Both the position numbers and the translations under genes were made by a program. This document shows, one piece after another, positions 36,180-48,200 of a stretch of DNA of 64,000 nucleotides. The notes under the pieces are model-generated. The model was not told where the DNA came from. It ran no database searches and saw only the letters and a list, made by a program, of their open reading frames with translations. Source of the DNA: Branchiostoma floridae (lineage: Eukaryota; Chordata; Leptocardii; Amphioxiformes; Branchiostomatidae); NCBI RefSeq assembly GCF_000003815.2, contig NC_049985.1, forward strand, positions 10,924,078 to 10,988,077. The letters run 5' to 3'. Position 1 is the stretch's first letter, and the number at the start of each line of letters is the position of its first letter.

Positions 36180-37973
36180 ATAATGAGCTACTGCAGTACT
36201 TACGAGATATGCAAGAGGGCGTTGTGAGACCGCCGGCGACTCTTTTCAAGAGCGTTTAACCCAACACTCATACAAACGAATTCGACGTGTCTTTCATGCG
36301 ACGTAGTAAATGAAATTTATTTTGTTACACGAGCTTTAATAATTGGCAATATTCTTTGTGCACTTAATGGGGACCACTTCTATACTTTGATGTAATATTA
36401 GCAAGGTATTCTGGCATGTGCATGAAAAGAAATGTAGACCAGATGAAGTACACATGGAAACAATAGAACAGTTCTGAATATGTCTATTATCTTGCCCATG
36501 TTACTTCCAACTTTTGTGATAAATTAAGTACTTAAATCATCTACCAATTGATTGTTCTACTCTTGGTCAAAATTTATCATTGCACAATTTATATCCAACA
36601 AATCGACTCAAATCAATTGCAATACAGCATACTACAGTTTTCTGACACAGCATACAGACATATATAAATTTCATAAACATACGAATTACTTTTCAAATGT
36701 TTCATAATTGCTACACACTTAGGATACAATAATTTATTACCTTGGTCATCAATAAGTACATTGAGTAGAGTGCTTATACATCCTGTATGTTTTGGAATTA
36801 CAATAAATTAAGTTATAGACATCGTCTTAGCAAATAAATAAAAAAAACATCCGGACAAAGAAATGAGACATAGACATAACAACATACCTACGAACTATAA
36901 AAGTGTGTATAAATAACTGCTTCCTTACTGAGACTCTGTTAGTTCATGTATTAAGTATATCACCTCATAGTATAGCATTAAAGTTTAACTTTTACAATTT
37001 TTTTACCACTTGCCTCTCACAACAAAGCTGGAAATAACAAGTAAAGGGTAAAGCACAATACTGTGCGTAGAGTTTACATTATTACTATAATATTAGTAAC
37101 CAATAATTACATGAATCAGTTCCCTACAGTTTCCATTATCACTATCACTATTTGTAATCATTATACATGTATCAGCAATTGTACATAGTAAGTACAGTTC
37201 TCAAAATTTCAGTAACATACAGTAATTGATATACACACAGTCTATCATCTGACTTATCCACAAATACCTTAAGTTTATGGTTATCATATATAAGACGGAC
37301 CATTGCCAAGACTGAAGAGTATTGCAACAATGATAATTCACTGTAACATTATCTTGAATATTGCACAGTATGTGACAGTAATGCAACATTTTATTCTACA
37401 TGTATCAGTGAAACAAGATACATGTATATGCACACTTAAAACTATGATGTTGAAGTAGTCAACATGGACTCTATATACAAAACATCATCTTGATATTCTC
37501 TCATTTAAAGAATGTCTAAATATGTCTATTTATGACACATCTAACAATTAATTGTTATACTAATGAAAACACATGTGACCACTGCACGAATACTAGGACT
37601 GAATACAAAGCTAATCTTAGGCTACACAAATAAACTTTAAAGGTAGTTATTTCTCTGACTGAATGTTTTTAACTGAAGATGGGCTTGTAGCTAAGGGTGA
37701 AATTCAGAATGTGGCAGATTTGCGAGACTTCCAGATACACAGAAAAGCAATGCAGTCTGCCATCCTTTGGCAAAAGCTCATGATTCTAATACATGTTACA
37801 AATGCGATTGGATTATTGTTGTCTTCTAGACTTTCTTACCCAAAGTAGTAAGTGAGCAGCTATTTTAAGCATTAAAAGTGATCTTTTCATCATTTCTTTC
37901 TTAGATCAGAATATCAGTGTCTACTTCAGCATGGGTACATACTGTATAAGAAACAACTTAAAGTAACATTTGT
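36180..37973 (-). other. AT-rich stretch, probable PDZD8 3' UTR
   Basis: AT-rich, with no frame that continues PDZD8 on the - strand. TTTATT at 36316-36321 (AATAAA on the - strand) is a candidate poly(A) signal. The stretch would be a long 3' UTR if the last coding exon lies in the gap. Confidence 0.35.
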
Positions 37974-38531
37974 NNNNNNNNNNNNNNNNNNNNNNNNNNN
38001 NNNNNNNNNNNNNNNNNNNNNNNNNNNNNNNNNNNNNNNNNNNNNNNNNNNNNNNNNNNNNNNNNNNNNNNNNNNNNNNNNNNNNNNNNNNNNNNNNNNN
38101 NNNNNNNNNNNNNNNNNNNNNNNNNNNNNNNNNNNNNNNNNNNNNNNNNNNNNNNNNNNNNNNNNNNNNNNNNNNNNNNNNNNNNNNNNNNNNNNNNNNN
38201 NNNNNNNNNNNNNNNNNNNNNNNNNNNNNNNNNNNNNNNNNNNNNNNNNNNNNNNNNNNNNNNNNNNNNNNNNNNNNNNNNNNNNNNNNNNNNNNNNNNN
38301 NNNNNNNNNNNNNNNNNNNNNNNNNNNNNNNNNNNNNNNNNNNNNNNNNNNNNNNNNNNNNNNNNNNNNNNNNNNNNNNNNNNNNNNNNNNNNNNNNNNN
38401 NNNNNNNNNNNNNNNNNNNNNNNNNNNNNNNNNNNNNNNNNNNNNNNNNNNNNNNNNNNNNNNNNNNNNNNNNNNNNNNNNNNNNNNNNNNNNNNNNNNN
38501 NNNNNNNNNNNNNNNNNNNNNNNNNNNNNNN
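37974..38531. other. assembly gap (558 N)
   Basis: Run of N. It falls where the C-terminal exon of PDZD8 is expected; open frames drawn through it are meaningless. Confidence 0.99.
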
Positions 38532-39221
38532 TCATGTATACATCCTTGTCACTGGCCTGCTTTGTACACACGTCTCTGACTCTGGAAAACAATGAATCAA
38601 GTATAGTAACTTGTAGCCTTAGTTTGTTTTTAAAATGTGATTCTAGCCCAAAATATGAAAATATAGCACAGGAAGAAAACAACAAAACATTGTATTGATT
38701 ATGAATTCAGCACTATCTTTGGTTTGAGATCCTTTCCAAGGCATGGGTGCTCTGCATTAGATACCTGAAGTCTAAAAATACACAATGTTTATTCATAAAT
38801 CTATCATGATCATAGAAATCACAGGTTATGTATCATTTAGGTACAGGCACAGTTCAGAATCCACACCTAAATCTTTGTACTGATACGTGTACCTGTAACC
38901 ACCGGGTATTGCATTTACGTACACAACCCTAATGCTAACAGATGCACCAGTAGATGATGGTACCTGCTGATCTGGGGCATCCTTCTCCTCTCTGTGCAGC
39001 TCCAGTTTGTGCTCAGATTCCATGTCAATCTCCTGCTGAAGCTTGTTGATCTGTCAGGTGAGAAGCAGACACACATGATTGGTACATCACTAATATGACA
39101 CTAACTTAGTCTAGATATATTTCTCTCAATGAATTGCTATTGTTGTTTCTCATAATTGTAGAGACTGAAATTACACCAAGTTGTACACTACAGTCATTAT
39201 GTTATTCCGTGTAGTATGCAG

Positions 39222-39261
<40 letters not shown>

Positions 39262-42200
39262 TTTGTTCAGAAATCATCTTACAAGAGCAACAAACTTTAG
39301 TCCTAGTATACTGTAAGTTGTAATGTTGTACATATATACTATTAGTACACAGTCAAACATGTACACATATTTTATCCGCCAATCATGTCATGAGGTGCAC
39401 TGACCATGGCATCCAGCTTCTGTCTGCGCTCCTCCTGAGGAAGTTCACTGTACAGATCTCTCCCCAGCTGGGACAGGGAACAAACAAAATACTTCATGTC
39501 ATCCACACTTCCTAAACTATCCAATGTGTTGATAAAAAAAGCAACCAGGAACTTGAGCAAATACAGACCACTCAACTCAGAATAGCCAATCAGTATCAAG
39601 CTCTGTCAATTGCCAATCAGTACCAAGGAAAGGGCTGAGGACAGCCAATCAGTAATGAGGAAAGGGCTGAGGATGGCCAATCAGTACCAAGGAAGGACTG
39701 AGGACAGCCAATCAGTAATGAGGAAAGGGCTGAGGATGGCCAATCAGTACCAAGGAAAGGACTAATGACAGCCAATCAGCAATGAGGAGAGGGCCAAGGA
39801 TGGCCAATCAGTACCAAGGAAAGGACTAACGACAGCCAATCAGCAATGAGGAGAGGGCCGAGGATGGCCAATCAGCACCAAGGATGATATCCTGTTACAA
39901 CCTACATACTGGCCTGCACCTGTCTATTTTATGAAGAACCCCACTATGTAGGAATACCACTGGTACTGGTAGGTCCTGCAGTCTTTTGGATGAGATATTT
40001 ATCTTTAGCTACTGGTCTTTTGTCCCTTGTGTCACAACTCCAATAAATTAAAGTTGTTTTTTTGCCCAAAATCATGCCCAAAGGCTAATTGCATGAACAT
40101 TCTCAAGAGGAAACAAAAGAACACTACTGTTTAATCAAGAGCCCACTAAACTTCTCACAAAAGAGTAGGAGAGGAAAACAAGACTGCACCTCTTTAGCCG
40201 CGGTGACGATCAGCGTGTCCACGTCCACGTTGGCAAAGTCGCAGCCCTCCTTCTGTGTCTGCAGGATTTTCTCGCGCAGCGTGCGGCTGCTGTGCATGAT
40301 GCTGTCACTGTCACTGCTGTCCGCCGCCTCCGACAGCTGGGTCTCGCGGAACATCTCTCCTGACAGGTAGCGGCGCGCCATGGTGGGGGAGCCGGCCGGG
40401 GAGTGGCTGGGGGTTGCACGGGGAGAGGAGCCTGGGAGAATGCAGAGGAAATGTGGTGCTGTTACTCACCACTGAAGTGAGACCTAATAAAGTTTTTTCA
40501 ACCTCTACACATTACTCTTCCCAGCCCTGATGTCAATGCTACTGTAGGGGCTGCAAAGACTTTGGAAGGATGTGTAGGATACTAATTTACCTGGTATTGA
40601 CAAACTTGTATTCTGTTGCCATCAGTTATCACAATACTACAACATAGAGTAATATTTAGACATACATACAGACTTTGACATTACTTTAAAACATAACAGC
40701 ATTATGGAAAACAAGAAATATTTCTATTTAAAAAAAACGTTGAAATTTCAAATTTTGAACCCTTCTCACCCGGTGAGGCGTGATGTGCAGTGCTAGCGTT
40801 AGGCACCAGCTGAGGAGCACTGCCCACAGTGTGCAGGGTGGTCGGCTTCCTGGCATGGAGGGGAGATGTACGCTGTCTGGGCTGTCTGCAACATGGACAC
40901 ACCGCATGGTTGGTTTTCTCATTTTCTATACTGCCTCAGTCTACAGAATTTTTGTTCTCAGTGTACGGCCAGTGAGGCTTTGGGACTGGTGAGGTGTCTG
41001 TTTGTTATGTTTGTTTGTGTTTATTTGAAAACACTGTCAGTAGAGTGGGAAGAAGTGAGTACAAAGATGGTGTCAATGCAAAGGTCAGAACTGCAAGACC
41101 TATCAGACATTCCAGGCCACTGGGTCAATGGAAGAGGCTACTTTTTCATGAGGAGGTAATAATTGTTTTTGGTCTGTCTGTTTGTCAGTGTTTTCAAAGT
41201 TATATATAGTCCATGAATTTGTGCTTATCACTCTTACAGTAGAGTGACAAGAAATGATGGCTAGACACATGTAATATTAATCAAATTCTTATTTGCATCA
41301 ATAGGTTGAATGACAATATAAGATGACATACTGTAAGGTATGACATCTTTGAACTCTTCTTATAGATAAAGCTTTCAATGCTTCCAAACTAAGGGACAGA
41401 AAACCTTTACTTTATCAACTAGGTAAGACTGACTACTCACTTTGCAATCATGCTCCTTAGGAGAAGCGCCCTATACAAAATGTGATAAATCATAAATATA
41501 CAAAAAAAGTAATATGAAAACAGCTTAGGCATAAAGAATGAATAACAGAAAATACAAATATTGAACATAGCTTTGATATTTAAAAATCAGACAAAAATCT
41601 AGAAATAATCTTTATAGATAAAGCTAAATTAGTAAGTAACTACTAGTATTGGTCCAAATCAAATCAACTTGGTAGGAGAAATGACTTACTTGGAGCAGTT
41701 GGCCACAGCTTGGCACTTTTCAATACACTTCTTATGGCAGATATAGGAACATAGTCTACATTGGGCAGCAACTTTGGTCCAAACCTGAAAAAAAGCAATG
41801 GAAAGTCAAAACAAGTTAACTAATATCATTAATATGAAGGTGGATTAATCATTGTTGCATAAAACACAGCCAATCAGTGATGAGAAAAGCTTTGAGGATG
41901 GCCAATCAGTACCAAGGAAACAACTGAAGACAGCCAGTCAGTAATTAGGAAATGGCCTAGGATGGCCAATCAGTACCAAGGAAAGGACCAATCAGTATCA
42001 ATGAATGGGGTGCAGATGGCCAATCTGTACCAGGGAAAGGGCTGAAGATGGCCAATTAGTACCGAGGAGGGACCAATCAGTACCAATGAAAGGGCTGTGG
42101 ATGGCCAATCAGTACCAAGGCAAGGACCAATCAGTACCAATGAAAGGGCTTTGGATGACCAATCAGTACCAATGAAAGGGCTGTGGATGACCAATCAGTA

Positions 42201-45200
42201 CCAAGGAAAGGGCTGTGGATGACCAATCAGTACCAAGGAAAGGGCTGAGGATGGCCAATCAGTACCAAGGAAAAGGCTGCAGATGGCCAATCAGCACTGC
42301 AAAAAAGGGCTGAGAACGGCACCTACCTTTTTCATGCAGTAGTCACATCTTGTGTCCCTAGATGTAAATTGTTTCTCTTCAAACTCATGTTTCACAGTCT
42401 GGATGCTGCTGCAACAGATACACAAATGTTCAGAAATAAAGAAAATTTCTATCCTCCCACAACCAAGTAGTAAACTAGTACCCAGCCATGCAAACTATCC
42501 TAACCATGTTAGGTACAACCTTAAACCTTCCGTACTAGCCCCAAAAAGGTCATCTGATTTGTCATCACGAGGTCATGAAGTCAGCAACTTCCATATCATT
42601 TTTGCATCATTTTTGCATCATTATCATAATGAGTCCTACTTTTTACAATTATTGACAGAAGATTTACAATTTTCCTTTTGATGACAAATCAGAGGCCTGT
42701 ACAATAACTATCAGAGGCAAGTGGACACCTAGGTAACAGACTGCTGATGTTAGAGTTAGCCAGGGTTAGGGCAACATAATCTCCAAGCAGACGCGTGACT
42801 TGAAGGCCGAGGTTTGGAACATTCCATTTTGGAGGGGCTCTCCTCCCAGGTCGGACACTATTCATCAATGTGCTTGTCCTTTGAAGTAGATCTTTTACCT
42901 CATTAGTCCTGCGTTCAAGGAAAATAACACATTGATTAATAGTCTAAAATATTTAAAGAATTAAGAGCACTTTGGCAGCCACTGGGCAACCATGCTGTGT
43001 TGATGTCACTGACTGCATGAACCGAATACAACCTTGCACAACCTTAGTCCTTAATTCTTGTATATTGTTTTTTCCAAAGGTAGCAGGGGTGCAGTCATTT
43101 GACTCCTACCTCCTACGGCACCTGCCTGGAGACCATGGCCACACAAATTTCATATCACAGAGTCAGACATCATTTCCTTGACAATTTTTTGCACAGTCAT
43201 GAAGGAATTGTCTCTCCAGCATGTCATTCATTAAGATGAAATTTGTGTGGCAAATATATGAAGATACATTATTGTCCAAGCCACACATGCAGCTGTTAGT
43301 GCAGCCCCACACCCCAATGGTTGGTTGGTTAGTGACTTTGTTTGCTCTGAATGCCAGAAGCTAGCCCTACCCTCGCGATGCAGACGGCAGTTTTGATTCC
43401 GGAGTCTGGCAGACGCTACAAGCAAATGGTAGCAAGGAAGGTCAGCCAAATTAGCAATGTCGGGCACACATGACGTTCTACTGCATCAAGCCCCAGTACA
43501 AGCCAGGTGCTCATATATTCACACAGAACCAGATTGAGTACTTACATAGAAGTGAGAATGCAAGGTAGTCTGTGAAAATGTGCGTAGTCTTAGATGCAAG
43601 TTAGGTAAAATTAAATTTTTTTCTAAGTAAACAGTAACTATAAAAAGAAGTCACATTCATGCATAAAATTTGATATGCACAATCTGTGATTTTTTTACCC
43701 CCTCTGAATGTACATTTTTCAACTCTGACTAGTAACAGTACTACAATACTATACGAACCATTGGTTACCCTACTAATTTATGTACAAAGTATGTGTAAGT
43801 ATAAGGTTTCACAAGCTATTTATAAGTAAGAGTGCTCAACAGCATATTTTGACAGCATCCTAAGGTTCCATATGGGACAGCCACAATGGCTGTGTTTTGC
43901 AGTCATCACATTGATATTAGGTCTAACAATCTTTTAATGTATCCTGTGCATACAGTACGATGAAACTGAAAGAATATAGTATCTGCCAGCCATCTCACCT
44001 GACCCCTGACCCCAGCCCTGCTATCCCCAGTGCGGAGGCAGACTTGCGCCGGATGGCCTGGGTCCTGCGGGAGCCGGGTTTCTTGTTGTCTGTGTGCTGT
44101 TCCCCCTCGGCGTGACACTGGATGTTGGGTGTGTGGTGGAAACGCAGCGTGACGTCCCCTCCGCACAGACGAGCGTTAAAGCCAGGGTGGGTCGCCAAGC
44201 CGGAGCGACCAAGGTGGCGACTGTAAAAAAGGTCCCAACATTACGTCATCTATGTGGTGTCCAGCTGTTAGGGACCAAGCTTCAGGACCACATGAACAAG
44301 ACAGTTTGAATCCTGGATATTTAATGTCATTGCAAAGGACTGCATTCTTATATTTACTCTACTACATCTGTCTAACACCATTCCATCTAAAACAATTTTT
44401 GTTTAAAGAACAATGATGCAGAACTAGTACAGATGGAGACAATACTTCCAACTGCAATGTGACACTAAAAAAACGCAGTTCAGATTGAACTTCATTGCTT
44501 TTGGCTTGACACAGGACAATTTCAAATATCACATGATGTGCACCAACAGATTACAGTAAAATCCAATCAATAAACATTGATTACTGTTTACTAAAATACA
44601 TGAATTCATTTCATTTTAAAAGCTTAACACTGGTTAAGATGAAAGGGAGACAATGTGTGAAATAAAATATTACAAACTAGAGTTCGGCGACCTCATACCT
44701 CCATGAAAATTTAGAGGTTTCGTAAATTTCATGCAATTGACTAAGACATTAACATAATTTATGCATGGTGTTGTTCATCATTGAACAACGTACACATGTC
44801 ACAATTATGAAATTCCCATTATTAATCATAAAGCGGTTTTGCAATTTTTACATAAATTATGCAAATAAGTTCCTCATTACCATATTTGGTATCTGCTTAT
44901 CTTACACCTATCATAATTAACATATGTTACATTTATTGAAGTCCAGTTATTGAAAACAATGGAATTATACAATTTCCTCATCAATTATGCCAATCAAGTC
45001 CTCATTTGCATAACATGTATATCATTATGAACATCTTTGCCTAAGGTACCCGCATGCCTAATATGATGCCAATCCGTCAATCCTTTCTGCAGTTATCCTC
45101 TTTGCAATGTCTTGACAAAAACGCCCCTGCAGTTCCCAAATTAAATGTTAGGGGGCTGAAACTTGCCCCACTTTGTCATGACACTGAAGGCTATCTACCA

Positions 45201-48200
45201 CCCAAATTTCAAAAAGACCATATCACGTCCAAGACAAGAGATACATAGAAAAATCTGATATGATTGAATGTTGTCATTAATTATGCAAATGTACTCCTAT
45301 TTTGCATAATTAGTATTTCATTTTGTACAACATTGTCTGAGGTACCTACATACCAAAAATCATGAAAAACCGTTGTTCCCTTCTTGAGTTATCCTCTTCA
45401 GAAGTTTTTGACAAAAATGCCCCTGCTATCCTAAAACTAGACGCTAGGAGGCCCAAACTTATGTCATTTCTTCCTGAGCACAAGAGCTATCTAACACTCA
45501 AAAATCATGACCATAGCATGTTCAGAACACCGAGATAGCAAAACCGGAAGTTGCGCTGCAGTACCAAGGGAAGCCGCTGGGGGCCCAAAATCTAATCATT
45601 TCCAGCTTTCGTCACACACTACCAACACACCAAGTATGAAACCAATCCACCCGACCGTTCATGAGTTATTTTGTTTACACACAGACACACACACACACAC
45701 AGACAAACACAGGGTAAACTAGAGTTCGGCGACCTCATACCTCCATGAAAATTTAGAGCTTTCGTAAATTTCATGCAATTGACTAACACATTAACATAAT
45801 TTATGAATGGTATTGTTCATCATTGACTAACATACACATGTCACAATTATAAAATTCCCATTATTAATCATAAAGCGTTTTTGCAATTTTTACATAAATT
45901 ATGCAAATAAGTTCCTCATTACCATATTTGGTATCTGCTTATATTCCACCTATCATAGTTAACATGTATTACATTTATTGAAGTCCAGTTATTGAAAACA
46001 ATGGAATTATACAATTTCCTCATTAATTATGCAAATTAAGTCCTCATTTGCATAAAATGTATATCATTATGAACATCTTTGCTTTTAAGGTACCCGCATG
46101 CCTAATATGATGCCAATCCATCAATCCTTTCTGCAGTTATCCTCTTTAGAATGTCTTGACAAAAACGCCCCTGCAGTTCCAAAATTAAATGATAGGGGGC
46201 TGAAACCTGCCCCACTTTCACGTCATGACACTGCAAGCTATCTACCAGCCAAATGTCAAGACCATATCACATCCAGGACAAGAGATACATTGAAAAAACT
46301 GCCATGATATAATGTCCTCATTAATTATGCAAATGTACTCCTATTTTGCATAATTAGTATTCAATCTTGTACAACATTGTCTAAGGTACCTACATACCAA
46401 AAATCATGAAAATCCGTTGTTCCCTTCTTGAGTTATCCTCGTCAGAAGTTTTTGACAAAAATGCCCCTGCTATCCCCAAACTAGACGCTAGGGGGCCCAA
46501 ACTTACGTAATTTTTTCCCGAGCACAAGAGCTATCTAATACTTAAAAATTTTGACCATTGCATGTTCAGAACACCGAGATAGCAAAACCGGAAGTTGCGC
46601 TGCAGTACCATCGTGGTCCATCGTGGTCCATCAAGAGGTTCTCAAGTTATGATGACCACAAATATGCGGACACACAGACACACAAACACACACACACACA
46701 GACACACTCAAAACTATACCTCCATTTTTTCATGGAGGTAAATATAACCTCCATGACATTTCATGGAGGTAACAAGACTTAGTGTTCCATGTACAGTGAG
46801 AGGTCTGACCTGGCAGCAGCCCTGATCTCAGGTGGCTCCAGCAGGTAACAGTTCTGGTACTCCCCAGACAGGTTAGTCAGGCACTGCAGCGCCACATCCA
46901 TCAGGGAGATGCTCACCTAAAAAAATAACACCAACATTACACATTCATTAAACAAACCCTTTGCCTACAAGTACTAAGTACACATTTATGCACCAGGGCT
47001 CCAAATTCAGCAGCTATACGGATCCAGCAGCTTGAAGGATCCAGCAGCTAGACATTAGTACATAATGTAATTGGCAATGACCTACATAAACGTGTACATA
47101 GTGTAATATAGGTGTGTGCAGAATACATACACTGTTAGGTGATTATGTAGTCTACATATAGGTTTAATATTTAGAATTTTTCGTTTTAGTTGGTAATGTC
47201 TTATTGGTTGTGCAGTAGAAGACGCTGAATTGCACACCCCATTTGCCAACGTATTTCGAGCTATTCTCCAGGTGGTGCAACAATGCGAAGTTATCTAGCT
47301 GGACCACATCGATTTGGGACTTTGTGATTCCTACAATCAACAGAAGTGTGCGGTAATCCATTGTGCAATTAACTGGCTTCTGATGTTCCTAAAAGATTGT
47401 GTAGTATGACTCACATGTCCGATGAGTTCTTCTTTGTCTCCCTTCTCCACTCCTTTAGCCCAGATGCAGAAGTTCAAGTACTTGTCTTTATCCTCGATGT
47501 CGAATATAAATGTCTCATCCCAGGAGAGTTCCTGGGACAAACGGTAATAAGAATGTTCCCATCATGAAATATTCTCATGTATTCATCATATGGACAATGT
47601 ATTAGAATTATGCATGGTACTTTTAGTGAAGCATTTTGCCAGGCTCTGAAGATCTCAACAGTGCAAGGCTTTACCAGGATATACCACTTAGGAATGGTGT
47701 GAAGGAGGGAATCTATTACTATTACTAGGTGAGTCACATTTTGTTTTACAATTATCGAGGGTTCTGTTCGGATAGAGGTGGATGTGTACAGATGAGGCAG
47801 TTTTAGAGCCTTGTCTGCAGTTAGTTCTGTCACAGCCAGCTGGAAAACTTAAAAATTGAATTTAAGACCTACAAGCTAAAGGAGTGTAACTATTAGCATG
47901 TCCCAACTTGTTAGGTGTCAAAAATTGTAATAAATTTTACAAAAGAACCAAACCAGGACATACTTGAGAAGCAGTAACAGGGCTGGTAGCCCTGGTCTCA
48001 ATCTTGGTGGCGTCCTCCTCAGCCTGGGCAGGGTGCGAGGCCCCAGCAGCATCCACGTCCCCTCCCGCAAACACTCCATGAAGAGGATCGGTCAGGGCCA
48101 TGTCGTGTACCGGCTCACTCCCGTCAGAGTGCGACCTTCCCCGCGGAGTTCCAAGGGCCTACAAAATGGAGGTAAAAACGTTCATCTGTAGTTATAGAAA

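Noticed and set aside
37921-38698. Long open frames on both strands across the N run
   Set aside because: They consist of unknown bases; no evidence of coding except the short piece beside the gap.
39580-39890. Possible CRISPR array because of regular ~32-bp units
   Set aside because: Spacers are not unique; whole monomers repeat with mutations, and the host is an animal gene intron.
41970-42194. 74-codon repetitive peptide on the - strand
   Set aside because: Translation of the CCAAT minisatellite.
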